From Massilia yuzhufengensis (GTDB lineage: Bacteria; Pseudomonadota; Gammaproteobacteria; Burkholderiales; Burkholderiaceae_D), in NCBI RefSeq assembly GCF_900112225.1, contig NZ_FOLD01000018.1, forward strand, positions 1 to 64,000: a stretch of DNA of 64,000 nt, read 5' to 3'. Below are positions 49,563-58,549 of this stretch, piece by piece (the first letter of the stretch is position 1; the number at the start of each line of letters is the position of its first letter). The position numbers and the translations under genes are program-made. The notes below the pieces were generated by a model, which had not been told where the DNA came from, searched no databases, and was given only the letters and a program-made list of their open reading frames with translations.

Positions 49563-51614
49563 ATGGGCAACATCGCAACCCTGCAAAGCCTGATCGCCGG
49601 CCGCTGGCACGGCGCTGAAGCATTCACCCCGCTGCACAGCGCGCTGAATAACGACCTGATCTTCCACACCCACGCCGAAAAGATCGACTTCAGCGAAGCC
49701 ATCACCTACGCCCGCAAGACCGGCGTGAAGCAGCTGATGCAGCTCGATTTCCAAAAGCGCGCCCAGGTCCTCAAGGCCCTGGCCCTCTACATGATGGAGC
49801 GCAAGGAAGAGCTGTACGAGATCTCCCACCTTACCGGCGCCACCCGGCCTGACAGCTGGGTCGACGTCGAAGGCGGCATCGGCACGCTGTTCGCCTATGC
49901 CAGCATGGGTTCGCGCGAACTACCCTCGTCGAATGTGCTGCATGAAGGCCCGGCCATCGCCCTGGGCAAGCGCGGCGGCTTCTCCGGCACCCACATCCTG
50001 GTGCCGCGCGGCGGCCTGGCGGTGCACATCAATGCCTTCAACTTCCCGATCTGGGGCATGCTGGAAAAATTCGCGCCGAGCTTCCTGGCCGCGATGCCCT
50101 GCATCGTCAAGCCGGCCACCGCTACCAGCTACCTGACCCATGCCACCGTCAAGATGATGATGGAATCTAGCCTGCTGCCGGAAGGCGCGCTGCAGCTGGT
50201 CATCGGCAGTACCGGCGACCTGCTCGACCGCCTGGGCGGCTTCGACGCCGTCACCTTCACCGGCTCGGCCGACACCGCCGCCAAGCTGCGCGCCAACCCG
50301 AACCTGATCCGCGAATCGGTCCCGTTCACCGCCGAAGCCGACTCGCTCAACTGCGCCATCCTCGCGCCCGACGTCACCCCCGACGATCCTGAATTCGACC
50401 TGTTCGTGAAAGAAGTCGCGCGCGAGATGACCGGCAAGGCCGGCCAGAAGTGCACGGCGATCCGCCGCGTCATCGTGCCGGAGCAGCATGTGGACGCCGT
50501 CGGCCAGCGCCTGCGCGAACGCCTGGCCAAAATCACGGTGGGCAATCCGAAGATGGAAGGCGTGCGCATGGGCGCGCTGGCCTCGATGGACCAGCACCGC
50601 GACGTGACCGAGCGGGTCGAGATGCTCGCGCGCGGCAATGAAGTCCTGTTCAGCGCCCGCGACGGCTTCAAGCCGGTGGGCGAAGGTGTCGCCGGCGGCG
50701 CCTTCTTCGCGCCTACTTTACTCCTGTGCCGCAACGCGATGGTCAACGACGCCGTGCACGACGTCGAAGCCTTCGGCCCGGTCAGCACCCTGATGACCTA
50801 CAGCGGCATCGACGAAGCCCTGGAGCTGGCCGCACGCGGCAAGGGTAGTTTGGTGACCACCCTGGTGACGAAAGACCCGGCCATTGCCGCCTACGCGGTG
50901 CCGGTGGCCGCCGCCTCGCACGGCCGCGTCCACATCCTCGACCGGGAATCGGCAGTCGATTCCACCGGCCACGGCTCGCCGCTGCCGCAGCTCAAGCACG
51001 GTGGTCCGGGCCGCGCCGGTGGCGGTGAAGAGCTGGGCGGCATCCGCGCCGTCAAGCACTTCCTGCAGCGCGCCGCCGTCCAGGGCTCGCCGACCATGCT
51101 GGGCGCCGTGACCGGCGAATACGTGCGCGGCGGCGCCGTGAAGGAAAGCGAGCTGCATCCGTTCCGCCGCCATTTCGAAGACCTCGAGATTGGCCACTCG
51201 CTGCTGACCCACCGCCGCACCGTGAGCGAGGCCGACATCGTCAACTTCGGCGGCGTGTCGGGCGACTACTTCTACATGCACTTCGACGACATCGCAGCCA
51301 GGGACACCCAGTTCGGCAAGCGCATTGCGCACGGCTACTTCGTGCTGTCGGCGGCGGCCGGCCTGTTCGTGTCGCCGGCCCCGGGCCCGGTGCTGGCCAA
51401 CTATGGCCTGGACAACCTGCGCTTCGTGGCGCCGGTGGCCATCGGCGACACCATCCGCGCGCGCCTGACCTGCAAGCGCAAGGTCGACCGCAACCGCGTT
51501 GACGAGCAGGGGCGTGGCCAGGGCGTGGTGGCCTGGGACGTGCAGGTGACGAATCAACACGACGAACTGGTGGCGAGTTACGATATCCTGACGCTGGTAC
51601 AAAAACGCGGCTAG
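49563..51614 (+). CDS. paaZ: Bifunctional oxepin-CoA hydrolase / aldehyde dehydrogenase PaaZ
   Basis: A 683-residue fusion. Residues about 1-510 are an aldehyde dehydrogenase with the catalytic Cys in GKAGQKCTAIRR and the Glu region TAEADSLNCAI. Residues about 530-683 are a MaoC-type hotdog hydratase (HFEDLEIGHSLLTHRRTVSE, FGKRIAHGYFVLSAAAGLFV). The hydratase opens the oxepin ring and the dehydrogenase oxidises the resulting aldehyde. It is the last recognised paa gene; a cupin gene follows after 27 bases and may be cotranscribed. Confidence 0.97.
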   Translation: MGNIATLQSLIAGRWHGAEAFTPLHSALNNDLIFHTHAEKIDFSEAITYARKTGVKQLMQLDFQKRAQVLKALALYMMERKEELYEISHLTGATRPDSWVDVEGGIGTLFAYASMGSRELPSSNVLHEGPAIALGKRGGFSGTHILVPRGGLAVHINAFNFPIWGMLEKFAPSFLAAMPCIVKPATATSYLTHATVKMMMESSLLPEGALQLVIGSTGDLLDRLGGFDAVTFTGSADTAAKLRANPNLIRESVPFTAEADSLNCAILAPDVTPDDPEFDLFVKEVAREMTGKAGQKCTAIRRVIVPEQHVDAVGQRLRERLAKITVGNPKMEGVRMGALASMDQHRDVTERVEMLARGNEVLFSARDGFKPVGEGVAGGAFFAPTLLLCRNAMVNDAVHDVEAFGPVSTLMTYSGIDEALELAARGKGSLVTTLVTKDPAIAAYAVPVAAASHGRVHILDRESAVDSTGHGSPLPQLKHGGPGRAGGGEELGGIRAVKHFLQRAAVQGSPTMLGAVTGEYVRGGAVKESELHPFRRHFEDLEIGHSLLTHRRTVSEADIVNFGGVSGDYFYMHFDDIAARDTQFGKRIAHGYFVLSAAAGLFVSPAPGPVLANYGLDNLRFVAPVAIGDTIRARLTCKRKVDRNRVDEQGRGQGVVAWDVQVTNQHDELVASYDILTLVQKRG

Positions 51615-51641
51615 GCCGCGACCAATCAAGGAGACCTTGGC

Positions 51642-52106
51642 ATGGCGAGACTGGACCTGAGCAGCATTCCCGTAGTGAAAGGTACCGGCTATCCGGAACC
51701 GTTCGCCGAACTGGTGGACGGACGCAGCCGGCAAGCGCTGGGCGACGCCGGTGGACTGAGCCAGTTCGGCGCCAACCTGGTCGAGCTGCAGCCCGGCGCG
51801 GCCTCGTCGCAGCGCCACTGGCATTCGCATGAAGACGAGTTCGTCATGATGGTGTCGGGCGAGCTGGTGCTGGTCACCGACGAAGGCGAGACCATCATGC
51901 GGGCAGGGGACTGCGCGGCGTTTCCGGCGGGCAGGCCGAATGGCCACAACCTCGTCAACCGTGGCTGGGGCCCGGGCGTGTTCCTGTGTGTCGGATCGCG
52001 GGTGAAGGAAGACGTGGCGTCGTATCCGGACGTCGACCTGCGCTACGACAACGCCACCGAGGCATACACGCGCAAGGATGGCACGCCCTACCCGCCGCGC
52101 GGCTAG
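51642..52106 (+). CDS. Cupin domain protein
   Basis: A 154-residue single-domain cupin. The metal site is seen as HWHSHEDEFVMMVSGELVLV (His, His, Glu) and the second motif as FPAGRPNGHNLVN (His). Members of this group resemble sugar-binding or dioxygenase-like cupins with no fixed role. SD-like AAGGAGA precedes the ATG. It is 27 bases after paaZ in the same direction, so read-through is likely, but no phenylacetate function is known. Its last 4 bases overlap the convergent small gene. Confidence 0.87.
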   Translation: MARLDLSSIPVVKGTGYPEPFAELVDGRSRQALGDAGGLSQFGANLVELQPGAASSQRHWHSHEDEFVMMVSGELVLVTDEGETIMRAGDCAAFPAGRPNGHNLVNRGWGPGVFLCVGSRVKEDVASYPDVDLRYDNATEAYTRKDGTPYPPRG

Positions 52107-52330
52107 TCCAGCTTGCGCGCGTAGCCGTCCCTGACATGCCGGCTGATGAAGGTCGACAGCCCGCTTCCTGCGCGGGCTAGTTCCTGCATCGTGGCAATGT
52201 TTTCTGCACCCGCACTCTCTGCGGTGTAGAGATAGCGCTCGCCGTCACGGAACTTGACCGTGATCGCGCCATCGCCGATGTCATAGGCGACGACGCCGGA
52301 TTCGCCGCTGAGGTCCCGGTAGCGCTGCAT
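52103..52330 (-). CDS. 75-aa KTSC-like protein
   Basis: A short soluble protein beginning MQRYRDLSGESGVVAYDIGD with ITVKFRDGERYLYT and a C-terminal helix ending FISRHVRDGYARK. The layout (beta strands, then a helix with SRHVRDGY) resembles KTSC-domain proteins, but the four signature residues are only partly kept, so the family is tentative. Its gene overlaps the cupin gene tail to tail by 4 bases and lies 17 bases after the HAD phosphatase gene, in the same direction. Confidence 0.65.
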   Translation of the reverse strand: MQRYRDLSGESGVVAYDIGDGAITVKFRDGERYLYTAESAGAENIATMQELARAGSGLSTFISRHVRDGYARKLD

Positions 52331-52347
52331 GCTTTCCTCCTTCTGTA

Positions 52348-53028
52348 CTACATGGCCTTGCGGCGCACTTGCAGCAAGCCATTCCCGGTGCGCACGGCTT
52401 CCAGGTCGGCGTAGTCGGGCACGCCGGCCGACAGCGTCTCGACCGGATGGGTATGCGTGGCCGTCACCACGACGCTGTCCATGCCGGCCGCTTCCGCTGC
52501 CGCCAGGCCGATCGTCGTGTCTTCGAAGACCAGGCAGTTTTGCGGTGTCACGCCCAGCAGCTTGGCGCCCAGCAGGAAGGGATCCGGCGCCGGCTTGCCG
52601 CGCTTCACATCATCGGCCGACACCAGCAGCGGCGGCAAGGGCAGCCCGGCGGCAGCGATGCGGGCCGTGGCCAGCGCGCGCGAGGCCGAGGTGACGATGG
52701 CCCAGCGCTCGAGCGGCAGGCTGGCCAGGAAGCGTCCGACGCCGGCGATCTCTTCGATGTCGGCGACGTCGTCGATCTCTGCCAGGGCAATGCCCAGCGC
52801 CTCGGCCACCGGATCGACCCCCGGCAGGCCGAGCGCGCGGATGCTGTCTTCGGTGCGCTTGCCGTGGATGGTCGGCACGAAGCTGACAGGGTCGAGCCCG
52901 TGGCGGATGGCCCAGGCGGTCCAGACCCGTTCGGCGGACTTGATTGACGTCAGGATAGTGCCGTCCATGTCGAACAGGAAAGCCTCGTATTCGCGCGAAG
53001 GCAGGACGGTGGGATTGGTCGGGCTCAC
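52348..53028 (-). CDS. HAD-superfamily phosphatase (beta-phosphoglucomutase/sugar-phosphatase-like)
   Basis: A 226-residue HAD hydrolase, subfamily IA. The four motifs are visible: FLFDMDGTILTS with the nucleophile Asp, AIVTSASRALA, the Lys in VKRGKPAPDPFLLGA, and VFEDTTIGLAAAEAAGM. The helical cap follows motif I. This pattern is common in sugar-phosphate phosphatases; the substrate is unknown. It starts the leftward pair with the 75-residue gene. Confidence 0.87.
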   Translation of the reverse strand: MSPTNPTVLPSREYEAFLFDMDGTILTSIKSAERVWTAWAIRHGLDPVSFVPTIHGKRTEDSIRALGLPGVDPVAEALGIALAEIDDVADIEEIAGVGRFLASLPLERWAIVTSASRALATARIAAAGLPLPPLLVSADDVKRGKPAPDPFLLGAKLLGVTPQNCLVFEDTTIGLAAAEAAGMDSVVVTATHTHPVETLSAGVPDYADLEAVRTGNGLLQVRRKAM

Positions 53029-53359
53029 GGGTGCGGTCTCGTCGTTGACAGGAAAGAAACAGCATAGCGCAAATGGCCCATGTGCCTCGCCCCACAGGCC
53101 AGTCCCACCGGCCCTTGACGCCGCGAACGCTCACTGCCAGACTACCAATCCCTTCACCGATTCGAGGAGCCATCACATGAACCAGCCTGATACCGCCCTC
53201 CGGTCGGCCGCCTGATCCGCTCGTCCAGCACCACGCCGTAGCACGACGATGCACCGGGCGCGTTAGCGCGCCGACCTTCCATTCCTTGACCTTGCCGCGC
53301 CAATAGCGCGGCTGCCTGCGCACGCCTGTTGCGCCATCGAACTGGAATCTACCATCGTC
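53029..53359. other. 331-bp spacer upstream of the RsgA-type gene
   Basis: The divergent spacer contains a 12-residue ORF (53177-53215) and a 6-bp GC hairpin with a TTAG loop (GGCGCG 53257-53262, CGCGCC 53267-53272). A further weak palindrome lies around CGCGCCAATAGCGCG at 53300-53315. No RNA family is recognised. It may be a structured leader for the GTPase gene. Confidence 0.4.
53177..53215 (+). CDS. Possible 12-residue leader ORF
   Basis: An ATG with GAGGAG 7 bases upstream opens a 12-codon frame ending in TGA, about 145 bases before the GTPase gene. The encoded peptide (MNQPDTALRSAA) has no recognised family. Its good ribosome site is the only positive evidence. Confidence 0.25.
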   Translation: MNQPDTALRSAA

Positions 53360-54394
53360 ATGATCGACTTCGATTTCCCGGCCCTGCACCGGATCGGCTT
53401 TACCCAACACTTCGTTTCCCAACTGGCGGCGGCATCGCCGCAACAGCGCCTCGCTCGCGTCACCTCGGTGCAGCGCGACGTGCTGATGCTGGACGACGGC
53501 CATGAGGCCTTCCCCGCGCGTTGCCCGCGCTTCGTTGCCAGCGGCCAGCCCGTGGTCGGCGACTGGGTGCTGAACACCCTCAACCGCGGCGAATACTGGA
53601 TCGACAGCACGCTAGCCCCGACTACCCAGCTTTCCCGGCGCACGCCCTCGGGCCGCCAGCTGCTGGCCAGCAACGTCGACACGGCCTTGCTGCTGATGGG
53701 CCTGGACAACGACTTCAATCCACGCAGGATGGAGCGCTATATCGCCCTGGTACGCGCCTGCGGCGTGGCGCCCGTGATGGTCCTGACCAAGCCCGATATC
53801 GGCAGCGACGCCGCGCAAAAGATCGCGCAACTGCGCCAGCGCATCCCCGACGACGTGCCGGCGTTGAACCTGGTGCCGGCCGCGCAGGACGATGCGGGCG
53901 TGCTGGCGCCGTGGCTGGGGGCAGGGCAGACCCTGGTGCTGCTGGGCTCCTCGGGCGTCGGCAAGTCCACGCTCACCAATGCGCTCGCCAGCAGCAGCCA
54001 GGCCACCGGGGGCACCCGCCACGGCGACGACCGCGGCCGCCACACGACCACGGTGCGCTCGCTGCATCGCTGCCCGGGCGGCGCCTGCATCATCGATACG
54101 CCGGGCTTGCGCGCGTGGCAGCCGGATGCGGATGAGGATGACCTGGACATGTCGTTCAACGATATCGCCGCACTGGCCGACCAATGCCAGTTCCGCGACT
54201 GCCGCCATGAAAGCGAGCCGGGATGCGCGGTGCGGGGCGTGGTGGATGCGGACAGGCTGCAGAACTATCGCAAGCTGTTGCGGGAGGTGAGAAGGGCGGA
54301 GCAGACGGCGCTGGACAGGATTGCCGAGCGATCCAGGTGGAAGACGCTCAACAAGGAAGCGCGCCAGCGGGGCCGGGAAAAGCGAGGGGAATAG
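53360..54394 (+). CDS. RsgA/YloQ-type circularly permuted GTPase
   Basis: A 344-residue ribosome small-subunit-dependent GTPase of the RsgA family. The circular permutation is visible: the G4-like VLTKPD (about 142) comes before the P-loop GSSGVGKST (about 196) and DTPG (about 247). An N-terminal OB-like domain precedes it, and a C-terminal zinc site has Cys and His in CQFRDCRHESEPGC. RsgA proteins help 30S maturation. Its N-terminus (MIDFDFPALHRIGFTQHF) is that of the second, divergent paralogue found in many proteobacteria, so no symbol is given. Its TAG stop is supplied by a family-2 repeat. Confidence 0.88.
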   Translation: MIDFDFPALHRIGFTQHFVSQLAAASPQQRLARVTSVQRDVLMLDDGHEAFPARCPRFVASGQPVVGDWVLNTLNRGEYWIDSTLAPTTQLSRRTPSGRQLLASNVDTALLLMGLDNDFNPRRMERYIALVRACGVAPVMVLTKPDIGSDAAQKIAQLRQRIPDDVPALNLVPAAQDDAGVLAPWLGAGQTLVLLGSSGVGKSTLTNALASSSQATGGTRHGDDRGRHTTTVRSLHRCPGGACIIDTPGLRAWQPDADEDDLDMSFNDIAALADQCQFRDCRHESEPGCAVRGVVDADRLQNYRKLLREVRRAEQTALDRIAERSRWKTLNKEARQRGREKRGE

Positions 54395-54503
54395 GTGGGT
54401 GGGCGGGTTTCCCGCCCGCGCGTTCAACCAGCGCAAGAATCGACGATGCGTCAATGTCAGCCAGGTTTGAACGCGCGGTCGGCCCAGCCGACCACCCTAC
54501 GGG
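54392..54503. repeat. Family-2 palindromic repeat, paired arms (site 4)
   Basis: The left arm TAGGTGGGTGGGCGGGTTTC then CCGCCCGCGCGTTCAA begins with the TAG stop of the GTPase gene. The right arm TTTGAACGCGCGGTCGGC-CCA-GCCGACCACCCTACG ends at about 54503, 19 bases before the argH stop. Left and right arms are inverted about a spacer of some 30 bases. The order and sequence match site 2 closely, which shows that the paired unit of about 105-110 bp is itself repeated. Confidence 0.85.
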
Positions 54504-54521
54504 AGTGCAAGGGGCGGCGAT

Positions 54522-55919
54522 TTATTCCGCCAATTGCTTGCGCACGCGCTCGATCGCCTTGCGCACCTGGTTCGGCGCCGTGCCGCCGACGTGATCGCGC
54601 GCCGCCACCGAGCCTTCCAGCGTCAGCACGGCAAACACATCCTGCTCGATCAGCGGCGAGAACGCGCGCAGCTGTTCCAGCGACATTTCCGACAAATCGC
54701 AGCGCGCCGTATCGCAGGCCCGCACCGCATGCGCCACGGCTTCGTGCGCATCGCGGAACGGCAGGCCCTTCTTGACCAGGTAATCGGCCAGGTCGGTCGC
54801 CGTCGCGTAACCCTGCAGGGCTGCCGCGCGCATGTTCTCGGCCTTCACCGTGATGCCGCCCGCCATGTCGGCGAAGATGCGCAAGGTATCAAGCACGGTG
54901 TCGATGGTGTCGAACAGCGGTTCCTTGTCTTCCTGGTTGTCCTTGTTGTAGGCCAGCGGCTGGCCTTTCATCAGGACCAGCAGGCCGGTCAGGTGGCCAT
55001 ACACGCGACCGGTCTTGCCGCGCGCCAGTTCCGGCACGTCCGGGTTTTTCTTTTGCGGCATGATCGACGAGCCGGTGCAGAAGCGGTCGGCGATGTCGAT
55101 GAAGCCGATGCGCGGGCTCATCCACATGACCAGTTCTTCCGAGAAGCGCGAGACGTGCATCATGATCAGGGATGCCGCTGCCGTGAACTCGATCGCGAAA
55201 TCGCGGTCCGACACGGCGTCGAGCGAGTTGTGGCACACGTCGTCGAAGCCCAGGGTCTTGGCCACGCGCAGGCGGTCGATCGGGAAGGTGGTGCCGGCCA
55301 GGGCGGCGGCGCCCAGCGGCAGGCGGTTCACGCGGCGGCGCGCGTCGAGCATGCGTTCGGCGTCGCGGCCGAACATCTCGACGTAGGCCAGCATGTGGTG
55401 GCCAAAGGTGATCGGTTGCGCCACCTGCAGGTGGGTGAAGCCCGGCATGATGGTATCGACATGGCGCTCGGCCAGGTCGGTCAGGGCGCCGCGCAGGCTG
55501 CCCAGCAGCACCACGATGTCGTCGATCGCCGCGCGCACGTACAGGCGGATATCGGTGGCCACCTGGTCGTTGCGCGAACGGCCGGTGTGCAGACGCTTGC
55601 CGGCGTCGCCCACCAGTTCGGTGAGGCGCTTTTCGATATTCAAGTGCACGTCTTCGAGGTCCAGCAGCCATTCGAAACTGCCGGCCTCGATCTCGCCCTT
55701 GATCTGGGCCATGCCGCGCTCGATCTCGGCACGGTCCTGCGCGCTGATGATGCCTTGCGCCGCCAGCATCTCGGCGTGGGCCAGCGAGCCCTGGATGTCG
55801 AAGGGGGCCAGGCGCTTGTCGAAGAACACCGAGGCGGTGTAGCGCTTGACGAGATCGGAGACAGGTTCGGAGAAGCGCGCCGACCAGGCTTCGGCTTTCT
55901 TGGAGAATTGTTCGGTCAT
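54522..55919 (-). CDS. argH: Argininosuccinate lyase
   Basis: A 465-residue enzyme that splits argininosuccinate into arginine and fumarate, the last step of arginine synthesis. The superfamily signature [16 protein letters not shown], the substrate loop [13 protein letters not shown] and the early [18 protein letters not shown] are diagnostic. It is a single gene divergent from the SnoaL-like protein. Full length and intact. Confidence 0.97.
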   Translation of the reverse strand: MTEQFSKKAEAWSARFSEPVSDLVKRYTASVFFDKRLAPFDIQGSLAHAEMLAAQGIISAQDRAEIERGMAQIKGEIEAGSFEWLLDLEDVHLNIEKRLTELVGDAGKRLHTGRSRNDQVATDIRLYVRAAIDDIVVLLGSLRGALTDLAERHVDTIMPGFTHLQVAQPITFGHHMLAYVEMFGRDAERMLDARRRVNRLPLGAAALAGTTFPIDRLRVAKTLGFDDVCHNSLDAVSDRDFAIEFTAAASLIMMHVSRFSEELVMWMSPRIGFIDIADRFCTGSSIMPQKKNPDVPELARGKTGRVYGHLTGLLVLMKGQPLAYNKDNQEDKEPLFDTIDTVLDTLRIFADMAGGITVKAENMRAAALQGYATATDLADYLVKKGLPFRDAHEAVAHAVRACDTARCDLSEMSLEQLRAFSPLIEQDVFAVLTLEGSVAARDHVGGTAPNQVRKAIERVRKQLAE

Positions 55920-56049
55920 GGTGGGATCCCTATTGGTATCCCACGATTATAAAGCCTTCGCCCAACCCCCATCCGTGGTGGGTGACAAGCGCCAGGAAAT
56001 GCATGATGATGGGCCACATATTCACCAAATGATAACAATAGGGGGAGAC

Positions 56050-56643
56050 ATGAAACGATTGGTCCAGCTGGTTTTGGCGGCGGCATTGGTGGCGCTGGCC
56101 TGCGCACCGGTGGCGATGGCGCAGCAAGCCGCGACGCCGACCGCGGTGGCGGCGCCGGCCGCGCCCGCCGCCGCCAGCATCCCGGCCGCCCGCGCCGCCG
56201 ACGTCGCCTCGATCGACGCCATCGTCGCCGCCGTCTACGACGTGATCTCCGGCCCGGCCGGCGCGCCGCGCGACTGGGACCGCATGCGTTCGCTGTTCGC
56301 GCCGGAGGCCCGCATGGGGTCGGTCGGCATGCGTCCCGACGGCAGCTATCCGCTGCGCACCATGACGCCCGAGGACTACATCGTGCGCAACACCAAGGCC
56401 TTCGCCACGAGCGGTTTCTTTGAAACCGAGCTGGCGCGCACCACCGAAGTGTTCGGTCAGGTGGCCCACGTGTTCAGCACCTATGAAGCGCGCCATGCGC
56501 CGACCGACGCCAAGCCGTTCATGCGCGGCGTCAACAGCATCCAGCTGGTCCACGACGGCAAGCGCTGGTACGTGCTGAGCCTGATCTGGCGTGCCGAAGA
56601 CGCGAAACTGCAGCTGCCCGAACGCTACCTGCGCAACGGCTGA
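56050..56643 (+). CDS. Exported SnoaL/NTF2-like protein
   Basis: A 197-residue protein with a signal peptide (MKRLVQLVLAAALVALACAP, cleavage near AMA-QQ) and an Ala/Pro-rich linker to about 50. A SnoaL/NTF2-like cone fold follows (DWDRMRSLFAPEARMGSVGM, FETELARTTEVFGQVAHVFS, NSIQLVHDGKRWYVLSLIW). The fold includes enzymes and scaffold proteins; no catalytic residues can be assigned. The start follows GGGGGAGAC. It is divergent from argH and opens a run of mostly exported proteins. Confidence 0.78.
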   Translation: MKRLVQLVLAAALVALACAPVAMAQQAATPTAVAAPAAPAAASIPAARAADVASIDAIVAAVYDVISGPAGAPRDWDRMRSLFAPEARMGSVGMRPDGSYPLRTMTPEDYIVRNTKAFATSGFFETELARTTEVFGQVAHVFSTYEARHAPTDAKPFMRGVNSIQLVHDGKRWYVLSLIWRAEDAKLQLPERYLRNG

Positions 56644-56741
56644 GGTGCAAAGGCGGGACAGCGCACAGGTGGTTTCAATTGAATGTTATGCACTGTGCAA
56701 ACAGCGCTAGAATTGACTTTTAAGCCAGATTCCCAGGTGCC

Positions 56742-57179
56742 ATGATTACCAACGATTCGAGCTTCCAGGTCAGTACCGACCAGACGCAGCTGGACATCCC
56801 GATGATCTACCGCTTCCTGAGCGAGCAGTCCACTTGGGCGGTCGGGATTTCCCGGCCGGTGGTCGAGCGGGCCATCGAGAATTCGCTGTGCTTCGGCGGC
56901 TACCTCGACGGGCGCCAGATTGCCTTCGCGCGCGTCATCACCGATTTCGCGACCTTCGCCAACCTGGTCGACGTGTTCGTGGTGCCGGAATTCCGCGGCC
57001 GCGGCTACGGCAAGCAGCTGGTTGGGGTCGTGCTGCGCCACCCCAGCCTGCAGAAGCTGCGCCGCTTTACCCTTGCCACCACCGATTCCCACAGCCTGTA
57101 CGAGCGCTTCGGCTTCACCGCGCCCCAGCGCCCCGAGACCCTGATGGAACGCTACTTTCCGAACATATATTTGTCCTGA
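56742..57179 (+). CDS. GNAT-family N-acetyltransferase
   Basis: A 145-residue acetyltransferase. The acetyl-CoA loop reads VVPEFRGRGYGKQLVGVVLR (R/Q-x-x-G-x-G/A), and LATTDSHSLYERFGF is the usual C-terminal motif B with its conserved Tyr. The substrate is unknown. It is cytoplasmic. It lies 68 bases before the cyanophycinase gene in the same direction. Confidence 0.88.
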   Translation: MITNDSSFQVSTDQTQLDIPMIYRFLSEQSTWAVGISRPVVERAIENSLCFGGYLDGRQIAFARVITDFATFANLVDVFVVPEFRGRGYGKQLVGVVLRHPSLQKLRRFTLATTDSHSLYERFGFTAPQRPETLMERYFPNIYLS

Positions 57180-57247
57180 GCATACTCAACACGGCGACGG
57201 CCTTCTGGAATCAGGCTTACGATAGTCTGAACCGAGAAGGAAGCCGT

Positions 57248-58492
57248 ATGCTTCAGGTCGCCGTCCGTGTTGTCGTGCATGCATTGCTTGCCCTGGCCCT
57301 GCTGGCGAGCCCGTCCCTCGCGGCTGCGCAAGCAGCCCAGCCCAAGGGCTCGCTCGTCATCATCGGCGGCGCGCTGCGTGGCGACAATGCCCCGGTCTGG
57401 GAGCGCATGGTCCAGCTCGCAGGCGGCAAGGGCGCCCGTATCGCCGTCTTCGCTTCCGCTTCCGCCAATCCCGCAAAAACCGGCCAATTGCTGGTCAACC
57501 GTTTCAACCAGTACGGCGCCAGGGCCTTCTTCGTGCCGGTCGCCGTCACCCTGTCCGGCACCGACTACCAGGCCGCGGCCGACGATGCCGCGCTGGCCGA
57601 CGCGGTGCGCTCGGCCGGCGGCGCCTACTTCGCCGGCGGCGACCAGGGCCGCATCACGCGCGCGCTGCGGCGCGAAGACGGCAGCAACACCCGCATGCTC
57701 GACGCGCTATGGGATATGTACCGGCGCGGCGGCGTCATCGCCGGCTCCAGCGCGGGCGCGGCCATCATGAGCAGCACCATGTTCGGCCATCCCAAACCGG
57801 TGCTGGCCACGCTCAAGCTGGGCCTGGACGACGGCAAGGAGATCGCGCCGGGCCTGGGCTTCATTGGCGAAGACGTCTTCATCGACCAGCACCTGCTGGT
57901 GCGCGGCCGCTTCGCGCGCATGGTGCCGGCGATGCTCAAGAAAGGCTACAAGCTGGGCCTGGGCATCGACGAGAACACCGCCATGGTGGTGGGCCCGAAC
58001 CGCGAAGTCGAGGTCATCGGCTACCGCGGCGCGCTGCTGGTCGATCTGTCGAAGGCGGTGCCGCAGGACGGCCCGCTCAATGTCAGCAACGTGCGCCTGA
58101 GCTACCTGGACAACGGCGACCGCTTCAACCTGGTCACCCACGCATTCACGCCCTCCGCGGATAAACTGGACAACAAGATCGACCCGGCCAAGCCCTATTT
58201 CCGCGAGCCGCTGTTCTCGGCCGACATCCTCGGCAACACCACGGTGGTCGACCTGATGGCCCGGCTCATCGACAGCGACCAGTCCGAAGCCATCGGCCTG
58301 TCGCTCGACAGCCCCAATGGCGTGCAGCCCGACCTCGGTTTCGAGTTCAAGCTCACCCGCACGGGCGACAGCGTCGGCTACGTCTCCCTGCTTACCGAGC
58401 AGTACTCGGTCTACAACATGCGGCTCGACATCCGGCCCATCGTCGTGCCGCGCCCGCTGTACCAGTACCGGGCCGCGGACGCCGCCAGGTAA
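57248..58492 (+). CDS. Secreted cyanophycinase-like peptidase (S51)
   Basis: A 414-residue S51-family serine peptidase with a signal peptide (VVVHALLALALLASPSLAAA, cleavage near AAQA). The nucleophile sits in GVIAGSSAGAAIM (Ser168), and the family block AYFAGGDQGRITRAL precedes it. The C-terminal third is an added beta-rich region. Cyanophycinases cleave the Asp-Arg storage polymer cyanophycin to beta-Asp-Arg; exported members let bacteria use cyanophycin from other organisms. No cyanophycin synthetase is present, which fits a scavenging role. Other substrates are possible. Confidence 0.85.
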   Translation: MLQVAVRVVVHALLALALLASPSLAAAQAAQPKGSLVIIGGALRGDNAPVWERMVQLAGGKGARIAVFASASANPAKTGQLLVNRFNQYGARAFFVPVAVTLSGTDYQAAADDAALADAVRSAGGAYFAGGDQGRITRALRREDGSNTRMLDALWDMYRRGGVIAGSSAGAAIMSSTMFGHPKPVLATLKLGLDDGKEIAPGLGFIGEDVFIDQHLLVRGRFARMVPAMLKKGYKLGLGIDENTAMVVGPNREVEVIGYRGALLVDLSKAVPQDGPLNVSNVRLSYLDNGDRFNLVTHAFTPSADKLDNKIDPAKPYFREPLFSADILGNTTVVDLMARLIDSDQSEAIGLSLDSPNGVQPDLGFEFKLTRTGDSVGYVSLLTEQYSVYNMRLDIRPIVVPRPLYQYRAADAAR

Positions 58493-58549
58493 GCCATCGC
58501 GCCACAACCCGGCAGTACAATGGACGTTCTTCCAGCATGAGGACCATCC

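Noticed and set aside
53177..53215. Homology between the mini-ORF at 53177 and the Cys-rich ORF at 3134, which both begin MNQ
   Set aside because: Similarity stops after three residues; the second peptide has no Cys and a different context.
54392..54503. Family-2 and family-1 hairpins as ordinary terminators
   Set aside because: No T run follows the stems, and the same sequences recur at unrelated places, once inside an operon.
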